Program-made: the position numbers and the translations under genes | Source: Gnetum montanum | Lineage: Eukaryota > Streptophyta > Gnetopsida > Gnetales > Gnetaceae | Assembly: GCA_015680685.1 (NCBI GenBank) | Contig: MNCI01013737.1 | Coordinates: forward strand, 272,353 to 336,352 | DNA length: 64,000 nt | Reading direction: 5' to 3' | Shown: positions 21,701-33,915 of the stretch, piece by piece | Position numbering within the stretch: the stretch's first letter is position 1 | Layout: each line of letters opens with the position of its first letter | The notes under the pieces: model-generated | What the model was told of the DNA's origin: nothing | The model's input: only the letters and a program-made list of their open reading frames with translations | Databases searched by the model: none

Positions 21701-23827
21701 AGGCTCATCCGGTGTTACTAAGCTTGGGTTCTAAATGAGTTGACAAAATCGATCATGTCTCTGGATGGCCGCAGGGGATAACTATTTATGTTTCATTAAC
21801 CTAGCCTTCAGGAGTTGATCGAAGAGCTAGGATGGCTTCATAGGCAACGGCGTATATTGAGAGGGTTCTTTCCTCTCAAAATTTCTCGTACGGTTTGGTG
21901 TTGCGTTCTGTAATGATGATGATTCCGGCGCGGTTGTAGGAGTAGGTTTAGTATAGTTAGTAGGGGCTATAGGCAGTTTGTTTTATTGTGCCACGCATGT
22001 TTGTTGCATTTCGACTATTGTCGCTATAGTTTCTTTAGCCTTCTCTTTATTTATTTTATTGTGTTGATTTTTGAAGGCTAAATACGCAGGATCATGGCTA
22101 TTTTGAGCCACCTCTTCTATATTTTTGATCTGTACAAAGGCTTGGTTAAGGTTACGCTCATTAAGATAGTACAATTTGGATTTGAAGAAGTCATTAACAG
22201 CCCCCTTTAGAATTGTGAGGAGATATGTCTGGGGGATTGGCTCATGTAGCTCATTGAGAGCGGCACTCCACCTCTAAATGAATTTTTGTATAGGTTTAAG
22301 CGGTGCTTGTTTAACCTGTATAAGGCTATCCAATGTTGCCTCAGGTTTCAAGTTATATTTGAACCTGGTCACGAACTGATGTAACAACTCTTCCAAGGAG
22401 CATATAGAATTCCTCGGCAAGGCACGGGACCAATCAAGTGCTCTCCCTGCGAGGGACATGGGGAACACTCGCAAAATAGCATAGGGCCATGCCTGGAGTA
22501 ATGCGCATTCTAATCTAAACATTATTAAGTGGGCATTGGGGTCTATCTCCCCATTATATTTAGTTAGTGTTGGCAACGATATTCCTTTGGGTAAAGTTAG
22601 GGGCGGGACAGAAGGGCTGATGGGGTCATCGTGGTAGAAGTCCACTACCTTCAACTCTTTGTCAACAGTCGTTTTGAGGCGCTTGACCTCGTCAGTTAGT
22701 TCTTGCATTAATTCTTTAGCATCTGCCCAGTCTTGGGCACTAGGTGACATGGTAGCTTGAGGTTGTGGTACATTGTATAGGTTGGACTATTGGATGGTAG
22801 GTTGAAAGGCTGAAAGCTGTGCGGTCGACGGTTGTGCTTGTGGCACGTTTATAGTGGGTAGCACTAGGGATGGCACATTGTAAACGAGGGGTTGCTATTG
22901 CGGCGGTTGCGGCTGTACTTGGGGAATGTTGGCTGATGGAATCATGTGGGGTGACACGTTGTGGTGAGAGGGTTGATGCAATGGCACACCCATCGCCACC
23001 TATTGCCCAATCACGTTTTGTGAAGGAACTCCCTGTAGGGTTACAACGGTCGAGGGGGCTCTGTGCATTTGGATGTGGGGGATGTAGTGAGTGGATGTGG
23101 ATGCTGGTATCACATGTGGCATCCCTATCACTCGAGGCAAGAAGGTCACTCCCATGTTATTGTGTGGGGGTGGTGCTTACGAGGATGGATCGGCAACTGC
23201 AGCGGGGATGATAGTGAGAGGAGGTGTATTGATTTGTGGGTCGCTCGGAGGAGGAACATGGACCAGCATTAATGTTTCTGGCAGAGGTGCTTGCGCCTGG
23301 GTGAACTTGAGGGGTTGGAGGGACATGATTTCTCCTGTGCCCAGATAGAACATGGGGTTGACATGGGTTTGTGGGATAAGGGTGTGATGGGAGTCTTCGT
23401 GTTTGGATTGGGCAGAAAACTCATCCTCCTCTTCCGGTTGGAGATCTACTATAGGCTGATCCAACGACTGGCTCTTTTGCAGGAGGAGTCGTGTGATGAG
23501 CTCTGAGTACTGCTTCGAAATAGGGATTATATCGTACGCAGAAGGGATGAAATCACGTCTCCCCCTGTAGAAGAGTTCGTATTGCCTCTTTACCTCTATT
23601 TCGTCTTGATCTACGGCTAGGCTAGCTTGTATCTTCACACATATGAAGTTGTACTGGTCCTGGGTTATAATGTTAGAGGTTGGGTTTCTCCCTTGCAACC
23701 TTAGGGACCTGCGGGGCCCCGCTGTGGATTGTACTGTCAGCTATTGAATGACGAGCTATTGGACAACCATGGTGCCTACCATGTCGGTGACTTGAGCGGT
23801 TGTAGCGGTGGTATTTACGGGGTTCAT
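21701..23827 (-). pseudogene. Gag of E3
   Basis: Start chosen at 23827 (ATG of MNPVNTTATTAQVTD), the first Met after the motif-rich leader. The N-terminal part (23698-23177) has YNFICVKIQASLAVDQ and an acidic stretch PEEEDEF. The capsid-like domain (22750-22190) has YHDDPISPSVPPL, LPKGISLPTLTKYNGEIDP, LRVFPMSLAGRALDWS, FVTRFKYNLKPEATLDSL and PIQKF, which is the retrotransposon gag family. LNERNLNQAFVQIKNIEE follows. The whole stretch is in one frame with protease and is broken only by in-frame stops. Confidence 0.87.
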
Positions 23828-24216
23828 GATGATCTGTTGAGGGTATGACACGGTATAGGGGTGTGAAATTAGTGTACTGAGCATAGTGTACAGCGTATAC
23901 GCTTCAACGACCGGCGTATAACAACAACATATACAGCGTATATATATGCAGCATATGGAGTCAGCGTAGACAAGTCTACAGTGTAAATTGTACAGCGTAT
24001 ACACTAGGTAGTGTATAGAGCATCAGGGTACAACGTAAAACAGGGTTACAGCATATAGAATGCAATATAAACTGGGCAGCAGTGTAGATGAAGTCCATGG
24101 TGTAAAGAGTGTAGCGTAAATGGATGGCAGCGTAGACAAGTCTACGGCATAAAAATGTGCAGCGTAAACTTTAATAGTCTTGTGTACAGCGTAGACAAAC
24201 TTTGCGGAGTAAAGCG
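23828..24216 (-). repeat. 5' leader of E3
   Basis: Untranslated text rich in TTTACGCTG/GTCTACGCTG and GCGTATACGC motifs, matching the Y leader (48.65-49.0 kb). No primer-binding site or LTR follows at its outer end. The sequence switches at about 24217 to + oriented LTR text, so the E3 5' LTR has been lost. Confidence 0.68.
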
Positions 24217-25320
24217 TGTACTTCTCCAACACAAAGCAGGTCCCTGGGACCCATAGATGAATTCAGACGGTATAGAAATTTTTTGGCTAAGGGCTACTAC
24301 GCTAGGCTACGCAGCTCAGTGTAACAGACTTCAGGAGGACAGAACAAAATAGGCAATGCATAGTGACAAAAATTCAACTTTGAGAGTTATCCATATGCCA
24401 AAAATATTAACTTTTGGCATATTACACTAAGCCATGCTATGCAGCGTAACGCAGCGTAACGTAGTGTAACGCAAGCAGCACAGTTGACTTAGCCACAGCA
24501 GCAAGGATAACAAAATTCAAGTAGTAGCATTCATTACACCATGATACGCTTCCCAACATATTGCAGCATAGCCACGAGATAGTTTATTACCGAAGATTTG
24601 GAAATCCTTCAATGCTAAAGATAAAGGTGGTTACACTATCCTATGCTTCAGAGCATAGTACAATGTAGTGTTACAAGCTTTAGCTATAGCACATCATGTT
24701 AACGATATTCTATGGGCCTAGGACATGCATCATCTAAACCACATTCTTCTCCTAATCCTAATCTTATAAATACCTTGGTAGACAATGCTCAAAAGGTTAG
24801 CAATTATTGACAGTTTTGGCAAACATTAGTGAGACGACAAGAAAGAGTTGGCAATAGGAGAACATTGATGGTGACAGAGAGAATCTTCTGACCAGAGACT
24901 TTAAGTTAGCAAACACTTTTCTTTGAGCCTGACTCCCTTGTGCCTAGATTGGCTAGTGAACAAGGTAGATTGACCTTTGCTTATTTAATCTCTAAATAGC
25001 TTCTTGTTGGTGGTAGACACTTCGTCCAAACCGAAGTCCTCTTGTAAATCCCATTGTATTCATCATATTTATCTATAAGATGGATCCCAGATCTTGGGAT
25101 CATGCATGTTTCAAATTCAATTCATTGAACCTTATTTACATTGAATTTTACAATCCTTTTGCATAGTTTACATCACCTTCATTGCCTTCAAGATCCGATC
25201 TTGGAGTAGATCTCATTTTCTTGTCAATCGATATTATATTCTCATATCAAATCATCGCCTCATTACATGATCGTTGATAAGTTTACTGACTAAGTGTACA
25301 CGACCATCTAGGACCTCACA
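24217..25320 (+). repeat. Remainder of the E2 3' LTR
   Basis: The segment opens with GTACTTCTCCAAC and CAGGTCCCTGGGACCCA, which match the start region of subfamily 1 LTRs. It has CTACGC motifs in U3, a TATA box and a terminal ...GACCTCACA at 25320. The orientation is + and it stands immediately after E3, which is where the rest of the E2 LTR should be. Beyond 25320 lies copy B of the antisense gene, so E2 was inserted there; the right-hand target duplication would be TAGTC. The assignment rests on position and orientation. Confidence 0.62.
24765..24772 (+). promoter_or_regulatory. LTR TATA box (E2)
   Basis: TATAAATA followed by CCTTGG and GACAATGCTCAAAAGG, parallel to TATAAATACTCCAATGAGC in the E1 LTR. 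This fixes the + orientation of the LTR. Confidence 0.6.
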
Positions 25321-28300
25321 TAGTCAATGATGGTCATGCATCAACTACCATCATTGGTGTCTCGAGCCAATAGGAATTTGTTCCTAGAATGGAGATCTCC
25401 TACCTATGTGGTTAGGTTGGCCTTCTCTTTGTCAAGCCTCTGGACTCATTTCCGGAGGTCTTCGTTCACATGCCTACATTCCCATAAGGAGCATGCCGAG
25501 TACAAGGCACATTGGCTTGCTTCATCGTATACGTGACGAGGTACTTTAATTACCTCTGGTGGAAATGCAGGCACGACATCGACCTCAACCACTCGTTTGG
25601 GGTCCCACTTTCGAGGAGCAGCTGCTAATTGCACATAAAAATGCATTAGTCATAGATGCATGGTGAATGCAATAATTTAGAGTCCAGCATAGCACTTCCA
25701 AGTCGACCTACTTTAAACTGTTGATCATGTCATTGACCATCCTTTCCATGAAAGTAAATTTATTAGGGGTTTCGATCCATGGTCGCAGAAGGATCAAGGA
25801 TGGGCCAAAGGTGTCAATGGTGGTATTAGCTGCATGGTAAAACATGTTAGCTAAAGTGGAGAGAACCATAATAGAGCTGATGAATAGCATATATGAAAGT
25901 GTAAAGCTCCTACCCAGAAAACCCTTAGGGGTGATAGTAGGGGGTTACCCATTGGCACACTATCAAATATGTGGTTAGACTCACCAGCATCCAAATGGAA
26001 CCCCTCTCCTTCCAGCTGACTCAATAACGTAGTAGCATCCTCGATGCTCATGTGCCCCTTTGACATTAAGTTGCTCTTTGCAAAAGGGTTGTTAGCAAGG
26101 GCCTCATCCTAGTTGCCAGGAATCTCTTCATCATTGGATGAGCCCCTTTCTTCATCGACAGGGGTCTCCTCTTCATCAGCAGAGGCCTCCTCTTCACCAA
26201 CTGAGATCCTTTCTTCTATAGTAGGGTCCTCTTCTTCATCGGTAGGGGCCCTCTCCTCTATAGCTGGAGCCTCTTCATTCTCACCAGTCACCCCTATTGT
26301 AGGGACTACCACCTCTTCTTCCTCTTCTTCTTCTTCTTCCTCTATTGATAAAGCATAGTTGTAGTAAGTAAACTATACCAACTCGAAGCAAATGCTACAC
26401 TGTGCAATGCTACCTATCATAACACAGCGTAGCAAATGTTAGCCAATAAATAAAATGAATACTTACCAATTAGAGGCTTCACTCTATGAAGTTTGAATTA
26501 CAGTTTTTTCCCCTCTCTTTGTTAGTATGGGGGCTCTTGTCAGCAGTGCGGGACCTCTTGCGTTTCAAATTAGTCATCATCATCTCTACAATGAGGCATT
26601 CCTCCCTTGTCACACTATCAATGGTAATGGGGGGGTGCCTCTCCCATGCTATCCTTGGCCAGAAAGTTGCATGCCACCCGATCCCTAGTCATAATTGAAA
26701 ATAACTCCCCAATAGCTTCTGGGGGATCCTGAGATCGGGTGGTATGGAAGACTTGCCAGATTCACGGTTTGGAGATCTAGCTATGATCTTGTAGTACCCA
26801 GATCCCATTCTTGCAAACTACCAAGAATTCTATAAAACGTCATAGGTAGGCTCTGAAAAAGGCACAGTGCACATTGAAATAGGACTCAAACTTCCTGCAG
26901 AGCTTGACCATTTCACCCTACATGCCTCTACAAAGGTTTTTAGCCCAATTGTAATAGGTCTCTCAGACCATGACATCCCTCATTATCCAAGCCTGCTCAA
27001 TCCCAATGATTTTTCCTTGGGACAACAGCTTGTAGAAGGCATGGGCACAGAAGATAGGGTAAACCATTTCAGCCACCCATAACCTAACTTTCTCAATATA
27101 AATCCCCTTTTGATCCTTTGCAGCCCCTAGACACTTCTCAATGTCCTCTTGATTGTGTGCATATTTCTTGGATTTTTCTCCCATGGGAAGACCATCAGAG
27201 GGGATGCCAAAAAGATCCACAAATAATTGATCGTTGACATCAAACACCACTTACACACTATGAACACATGTGCGGAAGCAGTCTACCTTTCTCACGAAGG
27301 AGTCGATTAGGAAAAGCATCTCAGCAGGCAGAATGCTCTGGTTAATAGCAAAAAATAAGTCCATAAGCCTAGCCTCCTAAAGGTTATGGACCAGTGTGGT
27401 TGGGGCCCCATTGCAGAGCTAGCACTGGGTTTCCTCCACCTTCCCATACTTAAAAAAGAGATTGGTTTCATTGCACCCAGAGGTGACCACAGTAAACTCC
27501 TGGGATCTCTTCTCCACTAAAAATGATTTGCAAAAAACATCCCTTAGACATGTAATAGTAGATTCACACTTTAGCATACTAGGTTTAAACAACGTTCGAA
27601 ATGGTGGGAGATCCACCAAAATGTCTTCAACGGTGAGCAGTCTGAGGGATGCCCATTCCCTATCTAACCAACTAGCTTCTTTACACTTTTCATAAAATTG
27701 GAAATACCAGGTTGGATAAGTTCTGAACTCACCCCCAAATTGGCCTATCATGCTGACGTGCACATTCCCAGTGGAGAAAAACTCTTACAAGGCCACTTGT
27801 GCCAACGCCAAGGCATCTGTGTCACCATGGAGACCACTCCTGTCACTAAAAAACCTGGTAACACAAAAAATGCACATATACACTGTTAATACCTATATCT
27901 AGTGTAGCATGGATTACATGACAAAATACCTTTGTAGAACTCACCTGTCGGCATAGTAAACAATTCTAGGAGGGTTTTGAAAGTAGGTGCCTATGTGGTG
28001 GGTGACAAATAACGTGTTGTATAAGTGATAGCACTTATACTTAGCCATCTTCCAAATCCAAGTTAAGTGTCTTAGGCTTTTTGGATGTTGATTGGAACCT
28101 TCTACCTACTCACCCTCTAATTGATCCATCAGTCAAAAATTTTAGAATACCCCAATTTTCCCTAGGCAATAGGCTCTCTGTGATTGCGGCTGCTATAGGA
28201 GAAACTATAGGAAGTCTCGTGCACCCTCCTAGAACCAGACCAACTGCTGCTCCACACGTGCATGGGGAGGAGGGACATTGGCCACCGGTTCACTTAGGCA

Positions 28301-29252
28301 GCACAAGACTCCTATAATTTTCAAAACAATCAAAATGGGTTTCAACATAACCTTGTATAACAAAGAACCAAATGTTAGTGCTATGTATGAGTGAAGTTTA
28401 CACATAGCATAGAATAACCCTCTTATTATGTATAGCGTAGCATGACATTTTCATTGCATATAGCGTAACATGATCCTACAGTTGCAAAAATTTAAAAAAA
28501 TTATAAAATACAAACAAACAACAACAAAACAAGCTTCGTAGTGTAGCATGGCCATCAAACCTCACACAATGCAACAATGCTTAGATGACACGTAATGTAG
28601 AAAATGAACAAGAATAGGTAGACATGCAACAATACAACAATGTAATCAATGCATTACTACGACAAGCATGGCAACATGGCAAGCTTAACAAATTCAGCAA
28701 CGTAGTGGTATTGTAGATTCAACAGCGTAAAAATATGATAAACCTACAAGACCTTACAACATACTAGCATACATCAATAAAAAAATTACAAAGTGTAGAC
28801 AACTAAGAGTTTACTATGCTATAGCCATTCCAACCATACTTCAGCTATACAAAATAATTTGCAGTGTACTAAGTTAAACACGTGTCTCATTTGTCAAGTC
28901 ATGCAGATGACTAAACCCTCCTGATGGTGGTGTGCTACATTAGCCATGCACTAAGTTATCTAGGCTCACCCAAACCCCCGCAAAAATGTAGTCACAACAA
29001 TGGCAGCCAAGGTGATACTGCATGTGGCTATAGCATAATGTCTGTATAGCTGTTGTGGCCAACTAGCAATAGCGGTAGCGTAACGGCAAAAACAGTGACC
29101 AAAACAAGTGCCAAAGGATGCGGATTTCAACAATAATGATTGTAGAAGTCTGAAAAAAAAGGCAATGTAATAACCCACTAGGAAGATAGAGTCTCCTCCC
29201 ACACTTTAACGTGTGCCTGGGGCAGGCACCCCAAAGTGTCCGTGACCTTTTC
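25321..29252 (-). pseudogene. Antisense accessory gene, copy B (broken at both ends)
   Basis: Read on the - strand: intron 1 (29252 to 28353) collinear with intron 1 of copy D (shared CAGGAGGGTTT block); exon 2 28352-27945 with KIIGVL and NTLFVTHHIGTYFQNPPRIV + Y; exon 3 from 27854; central domain 27250-26963 (NDQLFVDLFGIPSDG, QAWIMRDVM); acidic repeats 26312-26109 (EEEDPTIEERISVGEEEASA); PNKFTFMERMVNDMIN (about 25740); SLWECRHVNEDLRK (about 25450). It is cut at 25321 by E2 and at 29253 by O. Exon 2 is 408 nt, 42 nt shorter than in other copies, by an in-frame loss. It belongs to an otherwise unseen + strand element. Splice acceptor AG of intron 1 is mutated to AA. Confidence 0.8.
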
Positions 29253-30970
29253 TGTAATGACCGAAAACGTCAGAGGCTGGAAAACACCGAGAGGTCATCG
29301 GTTGGATAGTCTTAACCCTGGATCCACATGAGGGCCGCGCTAGATAAAACAAAAACGAGGCACCCTAAATGGTCTGGTCGATTAGACATGGACTTAGTCG
29401 ATGTTACTATAACATTTTGCAAACGTATGAGTTGAAAGCAGTACTTATAACATAAAATAAAAATTTTTAAATGCAAGAAGGCAAAAGACAATGTAAAATG
29501 CAATGACAAGTAGGAAATCAAAGTAAAATGCAGTTAAGAAAATGGCCCACTTCAAGATTATGGCTTTACTCTGTCAAGGTGGATACAATTGGTTGCATGA
29601 TGCTAGGTAGCATAGAGATTCCAAAAGTAACCAAAATGTTCAAAGCAAGCCAATTGTATGCTTGAACATGAACTTAGGATTTAATAATGCAAAATGATAC
29701 AAAGGAAATGGGAAAGAGATAACAGAATGCCAAACAGGGATGCTAATTGTTTGATTTTGTCAACTCAAGAATGTTTACAATGCTCAAGATTGTCAATTTG
29801 CCAACTTGCAAATGTGCTAACTTACCAACTTGCTAACTGGCTTGCCCAAATTTTTGCTAACTTGCTAACCCTTTGAGCTTCACTCATTGGGTTATTTATA
29901 GGGCCTGAAGCATGCAAAAGATGTGGTTTGGACACCACATGTCCTGGACCCATGTTGACGTGTCCATGCTGCATGGACATGTAAAGCTAATTGACGAGCC
30001 TGCCATGTTGTAATTACACTATTAGAACATGGAGATGTGTGCCAATGATGCAAACATGTGAAGTGCATTAATGGAGCATAGCTACCTACTACACTATGCT
30101 ATGCTTTGTAGCATAGCATGTTGGCATAGCGTAGTAGCTTGCTGTGCCGTGCTACGCTTTAGAGCATAGCATGTTGGTGTAGCGTAGCATGTTGCTACGC
30201 TGTGCTATGCTATGCAGCGTAGCATAGCGTAGACAGCAATTAGAGGAAGAAAATTTCATTGGGGCCTATTGCATGTGCTGGAAGCTTTTGAAGTGTTATA
30301 ACTGATTCTACATGTTTGCTATGCTATCCTACACTACGTAGTGTAGTAGTTGGCCTTAATTGTGGAAATGCTAACAATCTGCAACCTTTGGTCTTTACAA
30401 TGTGGAGGCTTTGAACTTGCTAATCCTACGCTTTGAGATGCCTTTTGTCATTTCCATACAATTGTTATGTTTTGCTACGATATGTAGCATAGCATAGCAT
30501 AGCAACCAACATAGTCTACTTTTTGCTAAATTTGCCACTTTTTGGTAGAAGGAGCCATTGCTAAAGGACTTGGAGTCGAGCAAGGGAACTGACTATCTGG
30601 CTTTTGCTATGTTGTGCTATGCTACGTAGCATAGCATAGAGTAGCACTTTGTTCTACAACTATCTTCTAAAGCCTGCTATGCTACATAGCGTAGCAAACT
30701 TCTTGACTAGAAAACTTGTCGAACTGTTTTGCATAGCCTAAGTGCTTCTGAAAACTCCATGCATTGCTTTTGAGTAGGCTGTCAGTTTGATGAACTACTT
30801 AAGTGGGCAAGCCAGAGGATCCATTGAGCCTGTCAACACTAGGAGTAGAAAACTTGTTGAATTGGATAGTATGAACTTAGAGCATCCATCTCTTGAAGAA
30901 CTACCATGATGCTTCCTGAATTGCAAGGACCTGGTGAAGCAAGAATGCCTTGAAAATTTAGGGTGTTTCA
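29253..30970 (-). repeat. 3' LTR of O (subfamily 2)
   Basis: On the + strand from TGTAATGACCGAAAACG to GGGTGTTTCA, about 1718 bp. U3 contains long GCTACGCTATGC/GCATAGCGTAGC clusters (30.07-30.22, 30.31-30.35, 30.47-30.70 kb). TATAAATA on the - strand at 29900-29893. Confidence 0.9.
29893..29900 (-). promoter_or_regulatory. LTR TATA box (O)
   Basis: - strand CCCTATAAATAACCCAATGA, same block as in E1. Confidence 0.7.
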
Positions 30971-31036
30971 TTGGCCCCTCTTTGTCAACATTTGGAGGAT
31001 GGATCCGAGAGATGCCAACAAAGAATACGAAACACC
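30961..31036 (-). repeat. PPT inverted repeat at the 3' LTR edge (O)
   Basis: GGGTGTTTCATTGGCCCC, then TCTTTGTCAAC, faces CCAACAAAGAATACGAAACA + CC. The - strand polypurine tract AAAGAGGGGCCAA is at 30983-30971. Confidence 0.82.
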
Positions 31037-32389
31037 ACAGAAGAAAAAACAACATCATTGCTCTTCAGTGATCGTCAAGATGTCGCTTAGCTATGATTGA
31101 GAGTGTCGCATTGGTTATGCAAGAGAAAGGAAGGGTTGAGCAAGGAGGAAGGAGGCTCAAGAAAAGGATAAAGATGAAATTTAGTGGAATCTCTTGTTGG
31201 AGTGCTTGTGAGGAAGGTTTTTGCATGGTCATCTTTTCTTTTGCTGAGCTTTGATCTCTCATTGGAATTCTTAGAGAGAGGGTGATTGCGAAATAGCTTA
31301 TGTGCCATTTGTCTTAGGCACAATTGTTTTTTGTACATGAGGTTTTTCTCTCTTACACTTTTGCCTTTGCTGTTTTAGCTTTTCCATTTTCAAACAACCT
31401 TGTTGTTGTAGGATAGGTGTTTCTTTCCCAGGATGAGTTGTGTTACATCCACATGGGGGCTTTAACCTGCCTACAGATGCTTCCCATATGGTGAGCTATG
31501 TTATGCATGTCATGGACTTTGTGGTTGAGCATATGAGAGGTGTTGACAAACGTGAGGAAAAGCTTGTAAAAGAGAGAAGAGAGTGGATCGTGAGTGTAAA
31601 GAGTGAGATAAGATAGGTAAAGGAGAGGGACAGGATGTGCACTCCAAAGTAGCTAAAGGAGAGGGATAGGATGTGCACTCTAAAGTAGCTAAGCTAGTCA
31701 AGACGAACACCTTGGAACAATGTAGTGTTCTACTTCCATGGCGAAGCACACCTCTAACCGGAATCCCATGGTACACACCCTACAAACACAATAGAAAGGA
31801 AACCAAGAGAAATAATGATGATGCAAAATGAAGGTAAATTTCCTGGTTGCTATAGATGTTATTGAAGCTCTAGACATCTTTTCTAGTGTGCGATGTCTAA
31901 ACTAGGAAGGCCTGCAGCGGCTTTGGCAGCATTAGCATGAAGAGGTTAGCACTAAAGATGCTAAGAGTTGTTATGAATGTAAATGCTCAGGAATCCCTAT
32001 CGAGGGAAAGCATTCTTAGTTCAGTTAGATTGGCTACCCCATAGCTAAACGTTGTTTCAGCTCAGGCATTGGCAGGGGGCTAGAGGGTAACAATATTGTG
32101 GTTGGGCCACAATACTACTGGAACTCCAATAGTAGGCGTTGACCAAGGAACTACTATCAAGGTGATGGGCCATGACAATAGTAGGTCTAAAGGGTTAGTG
32201 GAATGTCATATAACATCTTTGAAGGATCAGCAAGATGCCAAGAGCAATGGCGTTACATATGTTCTAGAGGGTGTTTTCTTCGCATCATGAACTACATTCT
32301 GGAATAGCAACATCCCACCTCATGTCAACATTGTGCACACTTGTTTGATGTGTACTGGTATAGATGCATGCTAGGGACATGCCACAAAC
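31037..32389 (-). other. O 3' untranslated region
   Basis: No gene. It contains a 35-bp tandem duplication at about 31620-31690 (GGACAGGATGTGCACTC theme) and the GATGCTTCCCATATGGTGAG block repeated in M (35.88-36.03 kb). Confidence 0.6.
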
Positions 32390-33020
32390 CCAGTTTAAGA
32401 TCCTGGTAGACCATGGTGTCCTGGTTTAAGGTCCCAGCAGACCGTTGTTCTAGTTTAATGTCCTAGCAAACTGTATTTGCTAGTTTAACATCATAGCGGA
32501 TGGTCCCCATGCTAGTTTAAGGTCCTAGCACACTGTTGTGCTAGTTTAGGATCCTAGTAGACCATATGTGCCAGTTTAATGTCATAGCGGACGTTCACTG
32601 TGCTAGGTTAAGGTCCTAGTAAAATACTGTGCTAGTTTTTCATCATAGTAGATAGTGGATGAGCTAGTTTAAGGTCCTAGTAGACTGTTTGTGCTAGTTT
32701 AACATCATGGTGGACTATCTGTGCCAGTTTATAGTCATAGCAGACTGTTTGTGCCAGTTTATAGTCATAGTAGATTTTTTGTGCTAGTTTATAGTCATAG
32801 CAAATTGTCTATGCTAGTTTATAATCATAGCAGACTATCTGTACCAGTGTCACATCATAGCGGATGAGCTTTTCCAATTTAACATCATAGCGGACATTGA
32901 TGAAGTTGTGCCAATTTAACGTCTTAGCGGAGATTTGCTCACCTTTGTCAGTTTTATGTCGTAGCAGATGTTTGTTTATCAGTTTTACGTTGTAGTAGAC
33001 AAGCTTACTATGTTCATGCT
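32390..33020 (-). repeat. 3' UTR minisatellite of O
   Basis: About fourteen to sixteen units of 35-45 bp built on GCTAGTTTAANGTCNTAGCA and the GCGGA theme. It is the longest TTAAACTRGC array in the window and lies directly after the integrase stop. Confidence 0.82.
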
Positions 33021-33915
33021 TCAGATGTAGTATGACTTGAGATACGAGTGATTCACCAAATTTGCAAACTCGTTGCCGTCCATGTCTGCCAGCTTGAAGG
33101 ACCTGTTTCCAATAGCTTTTATGACCATTTATGAACCTTCCTAGTTGGCTAATAATTTGTTCATATGCTCATGGCCAACCTTGAGAATGAGGTCTCCCTT
33201 TTGGCTTAGTCGTTGACATATATTTGCATGGTGTTTTTGCTGTTGGTTATTCTCATAGTGCTCTATGCGACCCAGTGTTTGTGCATGCTTCTCCTCTATT
33301 GAGTCAAGGTCGATGACCCTCAACTCGTTGTTCTAGGATTCACTCACGACATTGGATAGGATCATCTGGAGTGATGGTACCTGCAACTCAAGAGGTAACA
33401 CTACTTCAGATCCATAAACAAGACTATAAGGTATCTTACCTGTTCTAGTCCTGCATGTTGTTCTGTAGGCCCACAACACATAGAGGATTTTCTCATGCCA
33501 TCACCTCTTGCTATTGTTGAGCATTTTCTTCAGTAAGTTGATGATGAATTTATTTGTAGCCTCTTCTTGTTTGTTTGCCTATGGGTAATATGGTGAGGAG
33601 AATGACTGCTTGATGCTAAGGTTGTTATAGAAGGTTTGGGTCTTCGCACTACTGAACTATGGCCCATTGTCAGTCACAATAGTCATTAGAAGCCCAAACC
33701 TTTTCATGATGTTGTCCAAGATGAAATGGAAAATCTACTGAGATGTATTTTTCCTTAGGGGAATAGCCTCCACCCACTTGGTAAAATACTCGATGGTTGT
33801 GATAATGAAGCTATGCCCTGTGGAGGACTTAGGCATGATAGGTCCTATGAGGTCTAGTCCACATCACTAGAAAGGCCACGTGATCTACATTGGATGTAGC
33901 TCTGTAGGTGAAACA
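33021..33915 (-). pseudogene. Integrase of O, core and C-terminal part
   Basis: - strand: LDLIGPIMPKSS with the first Asp, FTKWVEAIPL, VTDNGP with the second Asp and a QEEATNKF block that keeps the Glu; then YSLVYGSEVVLPLEL, VIDLDSIEEKHAQTLGRIEH and KGDLILKVGHEH. It ends at a stop at 33023-33021. The N-terminal zinc domain is at 58612-58865: the two halves meet inside the segment between CDTCQRY and VSPTELHP, which proves that M interrupted this gene. Several stops and at least one frame change are present. Confidence 0.85.

Larger units (their letters stand above)
8545..24216 (-). mobile_element. E3: near-complete Tat-type retrotransposon with antisense gene
   Basis: Read on the - strand the order is leader (24216-23828), gag, zinc knuckle, proline-rich linker, protease (to about 19.7 kb), then a gene on the opposite strand (14.3-19.3 kb), then RT, RNase H, aRNH, integrase, 3' UTR, polypurine tract and 3' LTR (9847-8545). 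gag-pro is one frame interrupted only by stop codons; pol has two frameshifts. The 5' LTR and primer-binding site are missing at the 24.2-kb end. About 15.7 kb remain. This is the best preserved full-coding element of the window. Confidence 0.88.
29253..33915 (-). mobile_element. Element O, 3' part (LTR, 3' UTR, integrase C-terminal half)
   Basis: - strand Tat element whose left end is the 3' LTR at 29253 and whose integrase is cut at 33915 by insertion of M. Its remaining part resumes at 58612. The flank before 29253 is intron 1 of copy B; the expected target duplication is TTTTC (29248-29252). Confidence 0.86.

Noticed and set aside
24217-25320. Independent solo LTR with its own target duplication
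   Set aside because: TAGTC after 25320 has no partner directly before a TG start near 24.2 kb; the segment is better explained as the rest of the E2 3' LTR split by E3.
26113-26358. Serine-rich ORF on the + strand
   Set aside because: Shadow of the Glu-rich acidic segment of antisense gene copy B on the - strand.
28081-28317. 78-codon + strand ORF
   Set aside because: It is the complement of exon 2 of copy B, which explains the sequence better.
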